A stretch of DNA of 64,000 nt, taken from Trichococcus sp. K1Tr (GTDB lineage: Bacteria > Bacillota > Bacilli > Lactobacillales > Aerococcaceae). The stretch is from positions 620,001 through 684,000 of the forward strand of contig NZ_JAQMHR010000001.1 in NCBI RefSeq assembly GCF_028309625.1, read 5' to 3'. A model generated the notes under the pieces. The model was not told the origin of the DNA and made no database searches. It saw only the letters and a program-made list of their open reading frames with translations. Below, in pieces: positions 1 through 9,635 of the stretch. The position numbers were made by a program, and so were the translations under genes. The first letter of the stretch is position 1. Every line of letters starts with the position of its first letter.

Positions 1-879
1 GATGTTCACTTCGGATGATGAAGCTTGTGCTACGATATCACTTGCATCTTGTGCTTCGAACAACGTCAAGTCTGAACCACCCGTGATGTTCAACAAAATC
101 TGCTCGGCGCCATCGATGGAAACTTCCAACAATGGGGAAGAGATAGCTTTTTTGGTTGCTTCTGCAGTACGGTTTTCACCTGAAGCGATACCGATACCCA
201 TCAAAGCAGAACCTTGATCTTTCATGACGGTCTTCACATCAGCAAAGTCCAAGTTGACATATCCTGGAGCTGTGATCAAGTCTGAGATCCCTTGAACGCC
301 TTGACGCAATACATTATCGGCTTCACGGAAGGCTTCCAGCATAGGCGTCTTTTTGTCGACGATTTCCAACAGACGGTTATTTGAGATGATGACCAATGTA
401 TCAACGTTTGCTTTTAAATCAGCGATACCTTCTGCAGCATAACGGCCTCTTTTAGGCCCTTCAAAAGTGAACGGACGTGTCACAACACCGACAGTCAACG
501 CGCCAAGATCTTTAGCGATTCTGGCTACGATAGGGGCTGCACCAGTACCTGTACCGCCGCCCATTCCGCATGTGACAAAAATCATGTCTGCTCCAGCCAA
601 GGCTTCAGAGATTTGTTGTTCGCTCTCTTCCGCAGCTTTGCGGCCTACTTCTGGAACTGAGCCTGCGCCCAATCCTTTCGTCAATTTAGGCCCGAGTTGG
701 ATTCTTGTTTCCGCACTTGATGCATTCAAGGCTTGTGTGTCCGTATTGGCCACGATGAATTCAACACCTTTAACGCCTTCTTCGATCATACGGTTAACGG
801 CATTGCTCCCTGCCCCACCGACACCGATAACTTTAATTTTTGCTCCATCACTCATGCTTGAATCGAATTCCAATTCCAT
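1..879 (-). CDS. ftsZ: Cell division protein FtsZ (N-terminal 293 codons; 3' end outside window)
   Basis: Tubulin-like GTPase that polymerises into the cytokinetic Z-ring. The visible part reads [22 protein letters not shown] at the N-terminus, with the GTP-binding tubulin signature GGGTGTGA at about residues 106-113, and runs out of the window in the C-terminal subdomain near [10 protein letters not shown]. The start ATG at 879 follows GGAGG by seven bases; an ATG closer to it is in another frame. The gene lies 45 bp behind ftsA as the last recognised member of the division cluster. The disordered linker and the C-terminal peptide that binds FtsA are not in the window. Confidence 0.97.
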   Translation of the reverse strand, partial: MELEFDSSMSDGAKIKVIGVGGAGSNAVNRMIEEGVKGVEFIVANTDTQALNASSAETRIQLGPKLTKGLGAGSVPEVGRKAAEESEQQISEALAGADMIFVTCGMGGGTGTGAAPIVARIAKDLGALTVGVVTRPFTFEGPKRGRYAAEGIADLKANVDTLVIISNNRLLEIVDKKTPMLEAFREADNVLRQGVQGISDLITAPGYVNLDFADVKTVMKDQGSALMGIGIASGENRTAEATKKAISSPLLEVSIDGAEQILLNITGGSDLTLFEAQDASDIVAQASSSEVNI

Positions 880-924
880 TTCATTTCCTCCTATTTCATA
901 CCATTCTTTTTATGTTCAGCGTAA

Positions 925-2241
925 TTATTCAAACAGATTATTGAACCAACGTTTTAATTTCCCGACTAAGCTTTCTTCGTAATGATCCTCATCGGCATAA
1001 GTCTCATTTTCATAGACAGGTTCTTCGATGATTGTCGGTTGTTTCGCAGCTTTCGATTGCAAAGGGATCACTTTGCCTGTCGCCTGTACTTTTCCTTTGG
1101 CGACACGGTAAATGTCATCCAGACCCGCCACATACTTGATCAGGCCGATGCTCGTTGCATAGATCGGATTGCGCATCCCCATCTGCTCCGGAATATACAG
1201 CTTGACGTTGATTTCAAAGATTTCTTTCGCCAAATCGACGACGCCAGGCAATGCCGCTGCGCCTCCTGTCAGAACGATACCGCCGGGTAGGTCGCGGGCT
1301 TCCACTTTATCCAAGGCACGTTTGATGTTTTCGAAGATCTGCACAAGGCGCGCTTCGATGATTTCGGCCAGATATTTTTCATCCACTTTCACTGGTTCTT
1401 CTTTCCCGATCGTTTCGACAGGGAAAAATTCTTCAGCGGACGTGTCTTCGGAAATGGCATAACCGTATTCGCGTTTTACGCGCTCCGCATTTTCCAACGT
1501 CGTGTTCAAGATGACGGAGATGTCCTTGGTCACAAGGTCGCCGCCCTCGGGATCAACAAATGAAAATTTCAATTGATCGTCGTGCATGACAGAGGCGCTT
1601 GTTTGGCCGCCACCCATGTCGATAAGGATGGTCCCGAAATCCCGCTCGCCCTTATTCATGGCTACGCTTGAGATGGCCAATGGCTGTACAACCATATCTT
1701 CGATTTGAAGGCCTGCTTTTTCTACACAACGTTTGATGTTATGGATGATTGTTTTCGGACCGGTGATCATGCTTGCGTACAATTCAAGACGGACGCCGAT
1801 CATGCCTCTCGGGTCCCTGATGCCGTCGAACCCATCTACGATGAACTCTTCAGGGATGACGGAAATGATTTCTCTTTCTGGTGGAACGGAACGGACTTTT
1901 GCGGCAGCAAAGACGTTTTGCACATCCTTGTCTGTGATTTCCTTGTTTTCGCTTGCGACTGCATACATCCCGTGGCAAGGTTCGATACTGATTTGATTGC
2001 TTGGTATGCCTACGATGACGTTTGATATTTGAATATTCGCTTTTCTTTCAGCTTGACTGACTGCACTGCGGATTGACTCGACCGTTTCATCGATATCAAC
2101 GATGACGCCACGGCTAAGACCTTTGGAAATTTCATTACCGACTCCAATAATGTTCATTTGATCTTTCACATATTCTGCGACTACAACTTTTATTGAAGTG
2201 GTTCCAATATCTAGACTGACGTATATTCCTGAATTCTTCAT
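925..2241 (-). CDS. ftsA: Cell division protein FtsA
   Basis: Actin-like ATPase that tethers FtsZ filaments to the membrane. The 438-residue protein shows the phosphate-1 loop SLDIGTTSIKVVV near residue 9, the phosphate-2 loop LIDMGGGQTSASV in the middle, the adenosine motif VLTGGAAALPG, and a C-terminal amphipathic membrane helix (KLKRWFNNLFE). The ATG at 2241 was chosen because GGAGGT lies 12 bases upstream and the family starts here; a 17-codon upstream extension has no ribosome site and does not look like FtsA. It is separated from divIB by about 250 bp carrying two stem-loops and may have its own promoter (a -10-like TAAAAT lies upstream). Confidence 0.96.
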   Translation of the reverse strand: MKNSGIYVSLDIGTTSIKVVVAEYVKDQMNIIGVGNEISKGLSRGVIVDIDETVESIRSAVSQAERKANIQISNVIVGIPSNQISIEPCHGMYAVASENKEITDKDVQNVFAAAKVRSVPPEREIISVIPEEFIVDGFDGIRDPRGMIGVRLELYASMITGPKTIIHNIKRCVEKAGLQIEDMVVQPLAISSVAMNKGERDFGTILIDMGGGQTSASVMHDDQLKFSFVDPEGGDLVTKDISVILNTTLENAERVKREYGYAISEDTSAEEFFPVETIGKEEPVKVDEKYLAEIIEARLVQIFENIKRALDKVEARDLPGGIVLTGGAAALPGVVDLAKEIFEINVKLYIPEQMGMRNPIYATSIGLIKYVAGLDDIYRVAKGKVQATGKVIPLQSKAAKQPTIIEEPVYENETYADEDHYEESLVGKLKRWFNNLFE

Positions 2242-2435
2242 GGTTTTATTGAAACCTCCGTTTGACATAATGGCTTGTGTAAACATCCGCATTGTTCCGA
2301 AAAAAATTGTCGGTTACTGATACGTGATGCCAGAAAGCTATACCTTATCATTTTATCATAATAATTCTTCATTTACGAAGATTTTTACAAATAATTCTAT
2401 CAGAAGGAAGTCTGACAAAAGTTCTTCAATCCCTC

Positions 2436-2481
2436 AACAATGATCGGAATCATTGTTCAAGGATTGACTGCAAGTCAATCC
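2436..2481 (-). other. Two tandem perfect stem-loops between divIB and ftsA
   Basis: On the minus strand, 15 bp after the divIB stop, GGATTGACT pairs with AGTCAATCC (2461-2481), and directly after it AACAATGAT pairs with ATCATTGTT (2436-2457). Both stems are perfect, 9 bp, with loops of 3-4 bases. Neither is followed by a clean run of T, so they are not simple intrinsic terminators. They could be an RNA processing or stabilising site that separates the cell-wall part of the transcript from ftsA-ftsZ. The function is inferred. Confidence 0.6.
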
Positions 2482-2495
2482 TAATCTCTTTCAGC

Positions 2496-3440
2496 TCATT
2501 CGGCTGGAGTGGCGGAATCTGCCGAAGCGGACGCTTCCTCTTCCGTTGTTTGCGCAAAGGGCGTAAAGTAGACACCCACCTCAAGATCGATGGTCCCTTT
2601 CGTCTCGCCCAATTGGCTCACGATGTCAGGGTAGTATAAGATCTTCTCGGCAAAGGATGGCAAGATCGCCTTCACTTCATTCCCATCGTTCATATAGACC
2701 GTGATCGCGTATGGATTTTCTTCCGTTCCGGTATATTTGATTTCAGAGATGCTGTTCTGGACACTGTCCGTCAATTGCATATATTGTTCGAGCAGGTCCT
2801 CCAGATTCTGGTTCATTTCAAAGCTTGTGATGATCGGGTTATTCCCGATCGGAACCTTCAATTCCGTGTCTGCCACTGTACCGTTCTCCAGGACATTATA
2901 ATAGCTGCCGCCCGAATAAACATAGGCAATGGTTTCGTGTTCCGTCACATGGATCGTGACATCGTTCATGCCGCGCAACGTCACTTCCGCTGTTTTGACT
3001 TGGGACAAAGTATTAGTGATGTAAGCATCGATCTTTTCGTCATTCCAGACGACTCCCAAGGCGGTCAGTTTCCCGGTGATGTGGCTGGCATCGATGATGC
3101 TTTGTTCCGGAACATCTTCGGCCCCTTCCACATAGATGTCCTTGACTTTACCGTAGGGGGAAATCAGAAAACTGCTGACGATGGCCCCAACCAAGAAAAT
3201 GCTGTACCAGCCAAGGTACCCTTGTCTTTTGCCGGTTTTCGCGGTTTCGGAAAGGTTTTTTCTTGGTTTCAACTTCGCTTTTTTCTCTTCCAACAAACGA
3301 TGCAGGCGGCCGATTATTGTGACCTTCTGCTTTATCTGCGCCTTTTTTTGCCTTTCCGATTCAGCAGTCGCGCGCTGCCAGGGAGTCCCTTCCGACGAAC
3401 TCTTACTTTTCAGCTTCTGCCGGATTTTTCCGAAAACCAT
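2496..3440 (-). CDS. divIB: Cell division protein DivIB/FtsQ
   Basis: Bitopic divisome protein that works with FtsL and DivIC at the septum. The 314-residue protein has a basic cytoplasmic region (1-74) rich in Lys, Arg and Gln, one membrane segment at about 75-93 (GYLGWYSIFLVGAIVSS), then a POTRA domain starting SPYGKVKDIYVEGAEDVPE and a beta domain. The tail from about residue 290 is acidic and Ala/Ser-rich (EEEASASADSATPAE), as in other lactic acid bacteria. The ATG follows GGGAGG by four to five bases. It lies 18 bp behind murG. The long charged N-terminus is typical of Gram-positive DivIB rather than proteobacterial FtsQ. Confidence 0.93.
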   Translation of the reverse strand: MVFGKIRQKLKSKSSSEGTPWQRATAESERQKKAQIKQKVTIIGRLHRLLEEKKAKLKPRKNLSETAKTGKRQGYLGWYSIFLVGAIVSSFLISPYGKVKDIYVEGAEDVPEQSIIDASHITGKLTALGVVWNDEKIDAYITNTLSQVKTAEVTLRGMNDVTIHVTEHETIAYVYSGGSYYNVLENGTVADTELKVPIGNNPIITSFEMNQNLEDLLEQYMQLTDSVQNSISEIKYTGTEENPYAITVYMNDGNEVKAILPSFAEKILYYPDIVSQLGETKGTIDLEVGVYFTPFAQTTEEEASASADSATPAE

Positions 3441-3458
3441 CTGGCCTCCCTCCCTTTC

Positions 3459-4559
3459 TCACTTTTTCAAAGCCAGGATAACATCGATGATCCGGTCTGA
3501 TGCATCCGTTATGCCCATCTGTTTGGCTTGGAAAGCCATTTCTTTGCGTCCCGTTTCATCGGTCATCAGCTTGTCGATGGCGTCAAACAAGGATTGTGCC
3601 TGCAGATCCTTCTCGAGGATCATTTCGGCTGCCCCGTTCTTCACTAGGCTTTCCGCATTTTTTTGCTGATGGTTGTTCGTGACATAAGGACTCGGGATCA
3701 GGATACTCGGCAAGCCCAAAGCCATCACTTCCGTCAATGTCGTCGCACCGCTGCGCGATACAATCAAGTCGGTACGCTTGAACAATTTCGGCATGTCGTG
3801 GATGTACGGCAAAATACGGACGTTGTCCAAACGGTCAGTCACCGCGTTGATTTCTTGCTCCACCGCATTGAAGTGGACATCTCCGGTAGCCAGCAGCACT
3901 TGATACGGCTTGTCTTTGAAGAGCGGATAGGCGGCTACGAAAGATTCATTCAGCTTCCTGGCTCCCCGGCTGCCTCCAAAAATCAAAACGGTCGGCACGT
4001 CTTCCTTCAATCCGTATTCCTTCAGATCGGCACTTTCCTTCAAGGAGGCTACTTCCTGCGCCCTTGGATTCCCCGTGAAAACAATCTTCTCTGGATAGGC
4101 GGAGAAATCACTGCGGGCATCCTCAAAACAAATGCAGATGCGGTCCACAACTCTGCTCAAAAATTTATTGGTGACGCCTGCGACTGAATTTTGCTCATGG
4201 ATGATGGTAGGCACGCCCAGTTTGGAGGCGGCATACAGGACGGGGGCGCAAACATAGCCACCCGTCCCGATGACGACATCCGGTTGGAATGCCTTGATGA
4301 TTTTCTTCGAGTCCGAAATGCTCTTGATCATCAGGTAGACCGTCTTCAGGTTCTGAAGCGATAAACTCCGGCGCAGCCCTTGGATCTTGACGGATTTGAA
4401 GGCCACTCCAGCCTTCGGTACGATTGTGCTTTCCAAACCGCGATCCGTTCCCACGTAAAGGAATTCGCTGTCCGGATATTTTTCTTTGATTCGGTTCATC
4501 AGGGCTAACGCCGGGTAGATATGCCCGCCTGTTCCCCCACCAGATAATACTATTTTCAT
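3459..4559 (-). CDS. murG: UDP-GlcNAc:undecaprenyl-pyrophosphoryl-MurNAc-pentapeptide GlcNAc transferase MurG
   Basis: Adds GlcNAc to lipid I to make lipid II on the inner face of the membrane (GT28). The 366-residue protein starts with [20 protein letters not shown], the canonical glycine-rich acceptor motif, and has the donor-site signature [11 protein letters not shown] in the C-terminal half plus [12 protein letters not shown] in the N-domain. The start is fixed by family alignment. No strong Shine-Dalgarno precedes it: the end of murD and a small GGTTCT/AGAACC hairpin lie in the 15-bp gap, so translational coupling to murD is likely. Confidence 0.97.
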   Translation of the reverse strand: MKIVLSGGGTGGHIYPALALMNRIKEKYPDSEFLYVGTDRGLESTIVPKAGVAFKSVKIQGLRRSLSLQNLKTVYLMIKSISDSKKIIKAFQPDVVIGTGGYVCAPVLYAASKLGVPTIIHEQNSVAGVTNKFLSRVVDRICICFEDARSDFSAYPEKIVFTGNPRAQEVASLKESADLKEYGLKEDVPTVLIFGGSRGARKLNESFVAAYPLFKDKPYQVLLATGDVHFNAVEQEINAVTDRLDNVRILPYIHDMPKLFKRTDLIVSRSGATTLTEVMALGLPSILIPSPYVTNNHQQKNAESLVKNGAAEMILEKDLQAQSLFDAIDKLMTDETGRKEMAFQAKQMGITDASDRIIDVILALKK

Positions 4560-4574
4560 AAGTACATAGGTTCT

Positions 4575-5963
4575 CTAGAAAGAACCTTCCTCCTCACTCG
4601 TGGCTTTGACCAAGGAATGGACAGCATCCGTGAATGTTTTGCCGCGCACTTCAAAATTTTTGTACTGATCCCAGCTCGCGCAAGCCGGTGACAACAGGAT
4701 CGTGTCGCCTTCTTCGCTGTACTGGTAACTGATCGGAACCGCACTGGCGACATGATCCGTCACGACGATTTCTTTGATGCCGGCTTGCTCGCCTGCATCC
4801 TTCAATTTTTCGGCAGTTTCCCCGAAGACGATCAACGTCTTCACATTTCCAAGAAAGGGAACGAGCTCTTCGAAGGTATTCCCACGGTCCAATCCTCCCG
4901 CCAACAGGATGATCGGCGTCCGGAAGCTGCTCAGAGCTGTTTTGGTTGCGAGAATATTCGTTGCTTTAGAGTCATTGTAGAATTTTCTTCCGTTGAGCTC
5001 GGCTACGAATTGGATCCGGTGCTCGACGCCATAAAAGAGATGGAAGGCTGATACGATAGCCTCATTCCCTACACCGGACAGTTTCGCTACAGCGATCGCA
5101 GCCAGTGCATTTTCGATGTTGTGTTCGCCAGGAACCCTCAAATCGGAAATAGCCATCACTTTTTCGCCCTTGAAATACAGCGAACCTTCTGATGCATAGG
5201 CGCCATCTTCGAGAACTTGCGTGCGTGAAAAAGGAATGATTTGCGCTTTTGAAAGCTGCGACATTTTACGCAATTCGGCTTGATCCCAATTCAAAACAAG
5301 ATAATCATCCGCGGTTTGATTCTCGGTTATGCGCCACTTCGCTTTTACGTATTCCTTGCGGTCCCCATGATAATCCAGATGGGCTTCCGTGATGTTCGTG
5401 ATGACGGCGATGGCAGGCCGCATCGCTTCGATACCCACCAATTGGAAGCTGGACAACTCCATCACGACATCGTCGTCTGCAGTCGCCACACGCGCCACTG
5501 CAGATGCAGGCACGCCGATGTTGCCGGCTTTATAGGCTTTTCCTATTTTTCTGCCCGCATTCAACAGGTCAGTGATCATCGTCGTAGTCGTGGTCTTTCC
5601 GTTCGTACCTGTCACACCGATCAGGCGGCCTTCGAGGATTTCCGCTGCCAACTCGACCTCTGTCAACACGGGGATTCCCAATTCAAGGGCACGTTTGACC
5701 ATCGGATTGTTGTAAGGGATGCCCGGGTTCTTGACCATGAATGAGAAAGATTCATCCAGCAGCTCGATCGGATGGGATCCAGCGATCACTTTGATGCCGG
5801 ATGAAATCAACTCCTTCGCATCCGGATTGTCGTTCAATTCCTTTGCGTCATTGACTGTGACCATTGCGCCGAGTTCCAGGAGCAGTTTGGCCGCATTCAT
5901 CCCGCTGAGCGCCAAGCCCAGCACCAATACTTTTTTGTTTTCGAATCGATTATTTGTTTTCAT
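4575..5963 (-). CDS. murD: UDP-N-acetylmuramoylalanine--D-glutamate ligase MurD
   Basis: Cytoplasmic ATP-dependent ligase adding D-Glu to UDP-MurNAc-L-Ala. The 462 residues show a Rossmann-like N-domain (KVLVLGLALSGMNAAKLL), the ATP-binding loop GVTGTNGKTTTTT at 116-128, the central motif NITEAHLDYHG and the C-terminal NDSKATNILAT typical of Mur ligases. AAAGGAG precedes the ATG. It sits 18 bp behind mraY and 15 bp before murG, so the lipid II enzymes MraY, MurD and MurG are translated from one message. Confidence 0.97.
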   Translation of the reverse strand: MKTNNRFENKKVLVLGLALSGMNAAKLLLELGAMVTVNDAKELNDNPDAKELISSGIKVIAGSHPIELLDESFSFMVKNPGIPYNNPMVKRALELGIPVLTEVELAAEILEGRLIGVTGTNGKTTTTTMITDLLNAGRKIGKAYKAGNIGVPASAVARVATADDDVVMELSSFQLVGIEAMRPAIAVITNITEAHLDYHGDRKEYVKAKWRITENQTADDYLVLNWDQAELRKMSQLSKAQIIPFSRTQVLEDGAYASEGSLYFKGEKVMAISDLRVPGEHNIENALAAIAVAKLSGVGNEAIVSAFHLFYGVEHRIQFVAELNGRKFYNDSKATNILATKTALSSFRTPIILLAGGLDRGNTFEELVPFLGNVKTLIVFGETAEKLKDAGEQAGIKEIVVTDHVASAVPISYQYSEEGDTILLSPACASWDQYKNFEVRGKTFTDAVHSLVKATSEEEGSF

Positions 5964-5981
5964 GTCTTTTTCTCCTTTCGC

Positions 5982-6947
5982 TTAGACAAGCAGCCACAAG
6001 GCTAAGATTGCAGAAACCAGACCGACAGCCCAGAAAGTCAGGACGACGCGCCATTCGCTCCACCCGCTCATTTCGAAATGATGATGGATCGGCGACATCT
6101 TGAAGATGCGTTTGCCGCGCAATTTGAAGGAGCCTACCTGCAGCATGACGCTGGCTGTTTCGATGACGAAAACAAGGCCGATCAGCAACAAGGACCATTC
6201 CAGATGTAACGCCAGCGAAACGACGGCGAGTCCTGCACCCAATGCCAACGAGCCGACGTCGCCCATAAAGATCTTAGCTGGTTTTTTATTGAAAAAGAAG
6301 AAACCGATCAGGCCGCCCACGATCGCAATACAAAACAGCAATACTTCCAGTTGTCCTTGGCGGTATGCCAATATGCCGTAAGCGGTATAGGCGATGCCTG
6401 CTGTGCCGGCAACCAATCCGTCCAAGCCATCGGTCAGATTCACAGCGTTCGAAAAACCTGTGATCCAGACGATCGTAAATACAGCGAACACCAACCAGTT
6501 GTGGATCTGTCCAAAGAATGGGATCGTGATCAAAGGATCCGAACCCGACAAGAAGAACAGTGCGACGAAGACGAAGGACCCCACCAATTGCGAAATGAAC
6601 TTCTGCTTGGAAGTCAGCCCTTCGTTTTGTTTTTTGAATATTTTCAGGAAATCATCCAAAAAGCCGATTGCTGCAAAAAACAACAGCACGAACAGCAACA
6701 TAGCCAGTTTTACGGTGAGGACATCCTTCCAGATCGCTGTGCCGATAACGGTAAGGATCGCAGCGATGATGAAGACGACCCCTCCCATCGTCGGTGTGCC
6801 GCTTTTGACTTGATGCCATTTCGGGCCTTCTTCCCTTGTGATCTGTCCGAATTGTTTCACTTTAAAATAGCCGATGAAAATTGGCATCATGCTGATTGTA
6901 ATGGCAAAGCTGATCGATAAAGGCAACAGCATTTCTGTCCAATGCAT
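5982..6947 (-). CDS. mraY: Phospho-N-acetylmuramoyl-pentapeptide transferase MraY
   Basis: Polytopic membrane enzyme that transfers phospho-MurNAc-pentapeptide to undecaprenyl phosphate (lipid I). The 321 residues contain about ten hydrophobic segments and the family's acidic signatures: GFLDDFLK, NLTDGLDGL and the histidine motif PIHHHFE near the C-terminus. GGAGG precedes the ATG by seven bases. A 65-bp gap without obvious structure separates it from pbpB. Confidence 0.97.
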   Translation of the reverse strand: MHWTEMLLPLSISFAITISMMPIFIGYFKVKQFGQITREEGPKWHQVKSGTPTMGGVVFIIAAILTVIGTAIWKDVLTVKLAMLLFVLLFFAAIGFLDDFLKIFKKQNEGLTSKQKFISQLVGSFVFVALFFLSGSDPLITIPFFGQIHNWLVFAVFTIVWITGFSNAVNLTDGLDGLVAGTAGIAYTAYGILAYRQGQLEVLLFCIAIVGGLIGFFFFNKKPAKIFMGDVGSLALGAGLAVVSLALHLEWSLLLIGLVFVIETASVMLQVGSFKLRGKRIFKMSPIHHHFEMSGWSEWRVVLTFWAVGLVSAILALWLLV

Positions 6948-7012
6948 ATGATTTCCTCCTAATAGGTGTTTAACATTTTTTGATTGATTTTATGAGTGTT
7001 GCTTCTGAACGC

Positions 7013-9172
7013 TTACTCCAGAATGATCTGGACTTCCGTGGCAGCGTTCAGGATGGAGCCCGTCTCCAGACTCTGGAACACGACATAGCCTTCGCCTTCA
7101 AAAGTGAAGTTTATGCCTGCGATTTCTGACACTTTCAGGACATCGTCTTTTGACCAGCCGTAAACATCAGGCATCGTCATCGCACCTTCCGTCATGAGGA
7201 TCGCCTTCTGGTTCGTGATTGTTTGTGTTCCGGCGTATGGATATTGTTGGACGATCCGGCTGCCGCTGCCGATGATCGCTGTATCATTATAGCCGACAGC
7301 AGTCAGTGCCGCCAAAGCCTCATCCTTGGATAAAGTTGTCACTTCAGGCATCGAGGCCTGATTAACGTCCCCGGTCACTTCCGTGTTCAGATTGTCATAC
7401 TCGATTGCCCTTGTCATGAATGGATTGAATATTTCCGACAGATATTTGGAACCATTCAAACTGTCCAAGTTGGCGGGCCGTTTCATGGTCAAATACAGGA
7501 TGTAGCTGGGATCATCAGCCGGAGCGAATCCGACTACCGAATACAGATAATTGGAGTAGCCAGTGTAATATGCGCCTGTTGTGGAATTCACCACTTCCGC
7601 CGTACCCGTTTTGGCAGCGATCTCTGTCCCTTCAATCTTGTAAGCCTGCCCGGATCCATTCTCGTTGTAGACGACTTCTTTCAGGTAGGTCAGGACCGTC
7701 TGGGCGGTTTCCGCCTTGATCGGGGATCCGACTTCTTCCGGTTCGTTAACGGTGACCTCGCCCGTATTCGGATCTTCTGTGCGATCCAGATAATTCAGCT
7801 TCATCATGGTGCCATCATTTGCGATTGCCGTAAATGCTTGCATCAATTGGAAAGGCGTAACGGTTACCCCTTGTCCGAATGCCGTATTCGCCTTTTCCAG
7901 CGGATACGTATAGCTGTAATTCCCAGTTGCTTCATTTTCCAGTCCTGAATCGGTTGATTGGCCGATGCCGAAAGCTTTCATATAGGACTCCCAAACGTCG
8001 TAACCCATCGTTTGCACCAGTTTCACGAAGGCCACGTTGCTTGAACGGGCCAATCCCTCGAGATAGGTGATATTTCCCCAACCATCCTTATTGTAGTCAC
8101 GGATGGTTCCGCCTTCCACTTCCACACTGCCGGAGGTGTATGTCGCAAACGGGCTGAATACCCCCTCGTTCACGGCTGCCGCCAAAGTCAAAATTTTGAA
8201 AGTGGAACCCGGTTCGTAGGTATCCTCCACCAACAGATTCTGCCATTGCGAATCGATGCCATCTTTGGTCGTGGCGTTGAAGGTGGGCCGCTGGGAAGCC
8301 GCAAGGATCGCACCGGTGTCCGGATCGACCAACATAGCTGTCATCGATTCCGGTTCGGCCTCTGCGTACACTTGCGACATCAGGCTTTCGAGATAAATCT
8401 GCAGGCGACTGTCGAGCGTCAGATAAAGATTGTCGCCTTCCACAGGCTCCTTTCCCTGAATCTGCGTTCCTGGAATCAGATAGCCATTGGAATCTTCTTG
8501 ATAGGTGACTTCACCATCGCTGCCATCCAGTTGATTATCGTACAGGGATTCTATCCCCATCATGCCGACCAATTTCTTTTCTTCGTTTGTGTCCGCTTCT
8601 TCTTCGTTGGCTGAACTTTGCGCAAAGCCGACAAGATGGGAAGCAAAAATCCCGTTCGGATAAAGCCTGGAAGGTGTTTCCTCGAACGTGATACCCGGAA
8701 GGCCTTCCGCTTCAATGCTGGATTTGGTCGCATAATTCAGGTTCGTTCCTGCGCTTCCGAATTCGACCTGCTTCAAGTCCTCTTGGTTCAGGATGGTCAG
8801 AATCTCTTCTTTGCTCATGCTGATGTATTGCGCCAGCGCTTCGGCTGTTTTTTCCTTGTCGACGATATGATTCGGATTTTCTGTATCTTCACTCCATTCA
8901 TCGGTCAAAACGGCCACCAACGAATAAGAAGTAGCATCCAAGGCAATGGGATTACCACCTATGTCATAGATGGTACCTCTTTTTGCGGCAAGGATACTAC
9001 TTCTGGTATATAAGTTATTAACATGCTCGCTTAGATTCTCGCCATTTACCTTCTTGGTGATCATGATCATAGAAAAACGAAAAATAAATACAAGAAATAG
9101 TAAACCTGTCAAACCAACCATGATGCGAGTCATTTTTTTTCGGTTTTTCTGAGGATTAGCTGTTTTTTTCAT
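7013..9172 (-). CDS. pbpB: Division-specific penicillin-binding protein 2 (PBP2x/PBP2B class, with PASTA domains)
   Basis: Class B transpeptidase that cross-links septal peptidoglycan outside the membrane. The 719 residues comprise a basic N-terminus and membrane anchor at about 17-38, a dimerisation domain, and a transpeptidase domain with active-site Ser323 in STFK (323-326), SSN at 377-379 and KTG at 521-523. Two C-terminal PASTA repeats begin near residue 608 (MPEVTTLSKDEAL) and near MPDVYGWSKDDVL, as in S. pneumoniae PBP2x. The start ATG overlaps the ftsL stop in ATGA, implying coupled translation. All catalytic motifs are intact. Confidence 0.96.
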   Translation of the reverse strand: MKKTANPQKNRKKMTRIMVGLTGLLFLVFIFRFSMIMITKKVNGENLSEHVNNLYTRSSILAAKRGTIYDIGGNPIALDATSYSLVAVLTDEWSEDTENPNHIVDKEKTAEALAQYISMSKEEILTILNQEDLKQVEFGSAGTNLNYATKSSIEAEGLPGITFEETPSRLYPNGIFASHLVGFAQSSANEEEADTNEEKKLVGMMGIESLYDNQLDGSDGEVTYQEDSNGYLIPGTQIQGKEPVEGDNLYLTLDSRLQIYLESLMSQVYAEAEPESMTAMLVDPDTGAILAASQRPTFNATTKDGIDSQWQNLLVEDTYEPGSTFKILTLAAAVNEGVFSPFATYTSGSVEVEGGTIRDYNKDGWGNITYLEGLARSSNVAFVKLVQTMGYDVWESYMKAFGIGQSTDSGLENEATGNYSYTYPLEKANTAFGQGVTVTPFQLMQAFTAIANDGTMMKLNYLDRTEDPNTGEVTVNEPEEVGSPIKAETAQTVLTYLKEVVYNENGSGQAYKIEGTEIAAKTGTAEVVNSTTGAYYTGYSNYLYSVVGFAPADDPSYILYLTMKRPANLDSLNGSKYLSEIFNPFMTRAIEYDNLNTEVTGDVNQASMPEVTTLSKDEALAALTAVGYNDTAIIGSGSRIVQQYPYAGTQTITNQKAILMTEGAMTMPDVYGWSKDDVLKVSEIAGINFTFEGEGYVVFQSLETGSILNAATEVQIILE

Positions 9173-9549
9173 CGCGTAACATTCCTAACGTTTGCTTCAT
9201 TCATTTCCAGACCAAGTTCTTTTGCTATCTCGATGATGCGGTCGTATCTTGAAAGCTCTTGGACTTCCTGCTCCAAGTTTTGATTCTCTAAACCGATCGC
9301 AACGCTATCATTTTGTAAGTCCTGTAACGCTCTGTTCTGATTGGAGAGGGTCACTTGTGTAGCCAGTGACAGCAGCAATACGACCAATGCGCTGAACAGC
9401 GTGATGGTGATGGCAAATTTTTCAAGTTTAACATATTTATCTCTAACGACCTTGTAGCCTTTCGGTTCAGGCTGGCCTTTTTTAGGTTCCGTCAGTTGTT
9501 TCGGCAGCGTCGGTTCTGCTATCGCCGCCCTATATTCAGGTAATGCCAC
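9169..9549 (-). CDS. ftsL: Cell division protein FtsL
   Basis: Small bitopic divisome protein. The 126 residues have a cytoplasmic Pro/Lys-rich segment, one membrane helix at about 46-66 (AITITLFSALVVLLLSLAT) and an extracellular coiled coil (NQNRALQDLQNDSVAIGLEN). The start is GTG at 9549, eight bases after a GGAG within AAGGAGAGG; no ATG fits. A 13-bp stem-loop lies just upstream of the ribosome site. Identification rests on topology and position between rsmH and pbpB, since sequence conservation of this family is low. Confidence 0.88.
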   Translation of the reverse strand: MALPEYRAAIAEPTLPKQLTEPKKGQPEPKGYKVVRDKYVKLEKFAITITLFSALVVLLLSLATQVTLSNQNRALQDLQNDSVAIGLENQNLEQEVQELSRYDRIIEIAKELGLEMNEANVRNVTR

Positions 9550-9567
9550 TTAATCCTCTCCTTCCCG

Positions 9568-9600
9568 CAATAAACTGTGCAGCTCAGGCACAATTTATTG
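9568..9600 (-). other. Stem-loop in the rsmH-ftsL intergenic region
   Basis: On the minus strand CAATAAATTGTGC pairs with GCACAGTTTATTG around a 7-base loop, with one mismatch in 13 pairs. It ends about 11 bases before the ftsL Shine-Dalgarno and has no following T-run. It could slow decay or tune ftsL translation. There is no other evidence for a role. Confidence 0.55.
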
Positions 9601-9635
9601 TTTCCGACTGTTGATCTTCAGTTACAAATCTGCTG

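Noticed and set aside
467-982. A 171-codon plus-strand open frame opposite ftsZ
   Set aside because: It is the antisense of conserved FtsZ and FtsA codons, has no ribosome site and no recognisable protein similarity; the same holds for other long frames opposite clpE, murG and the M20 gene.
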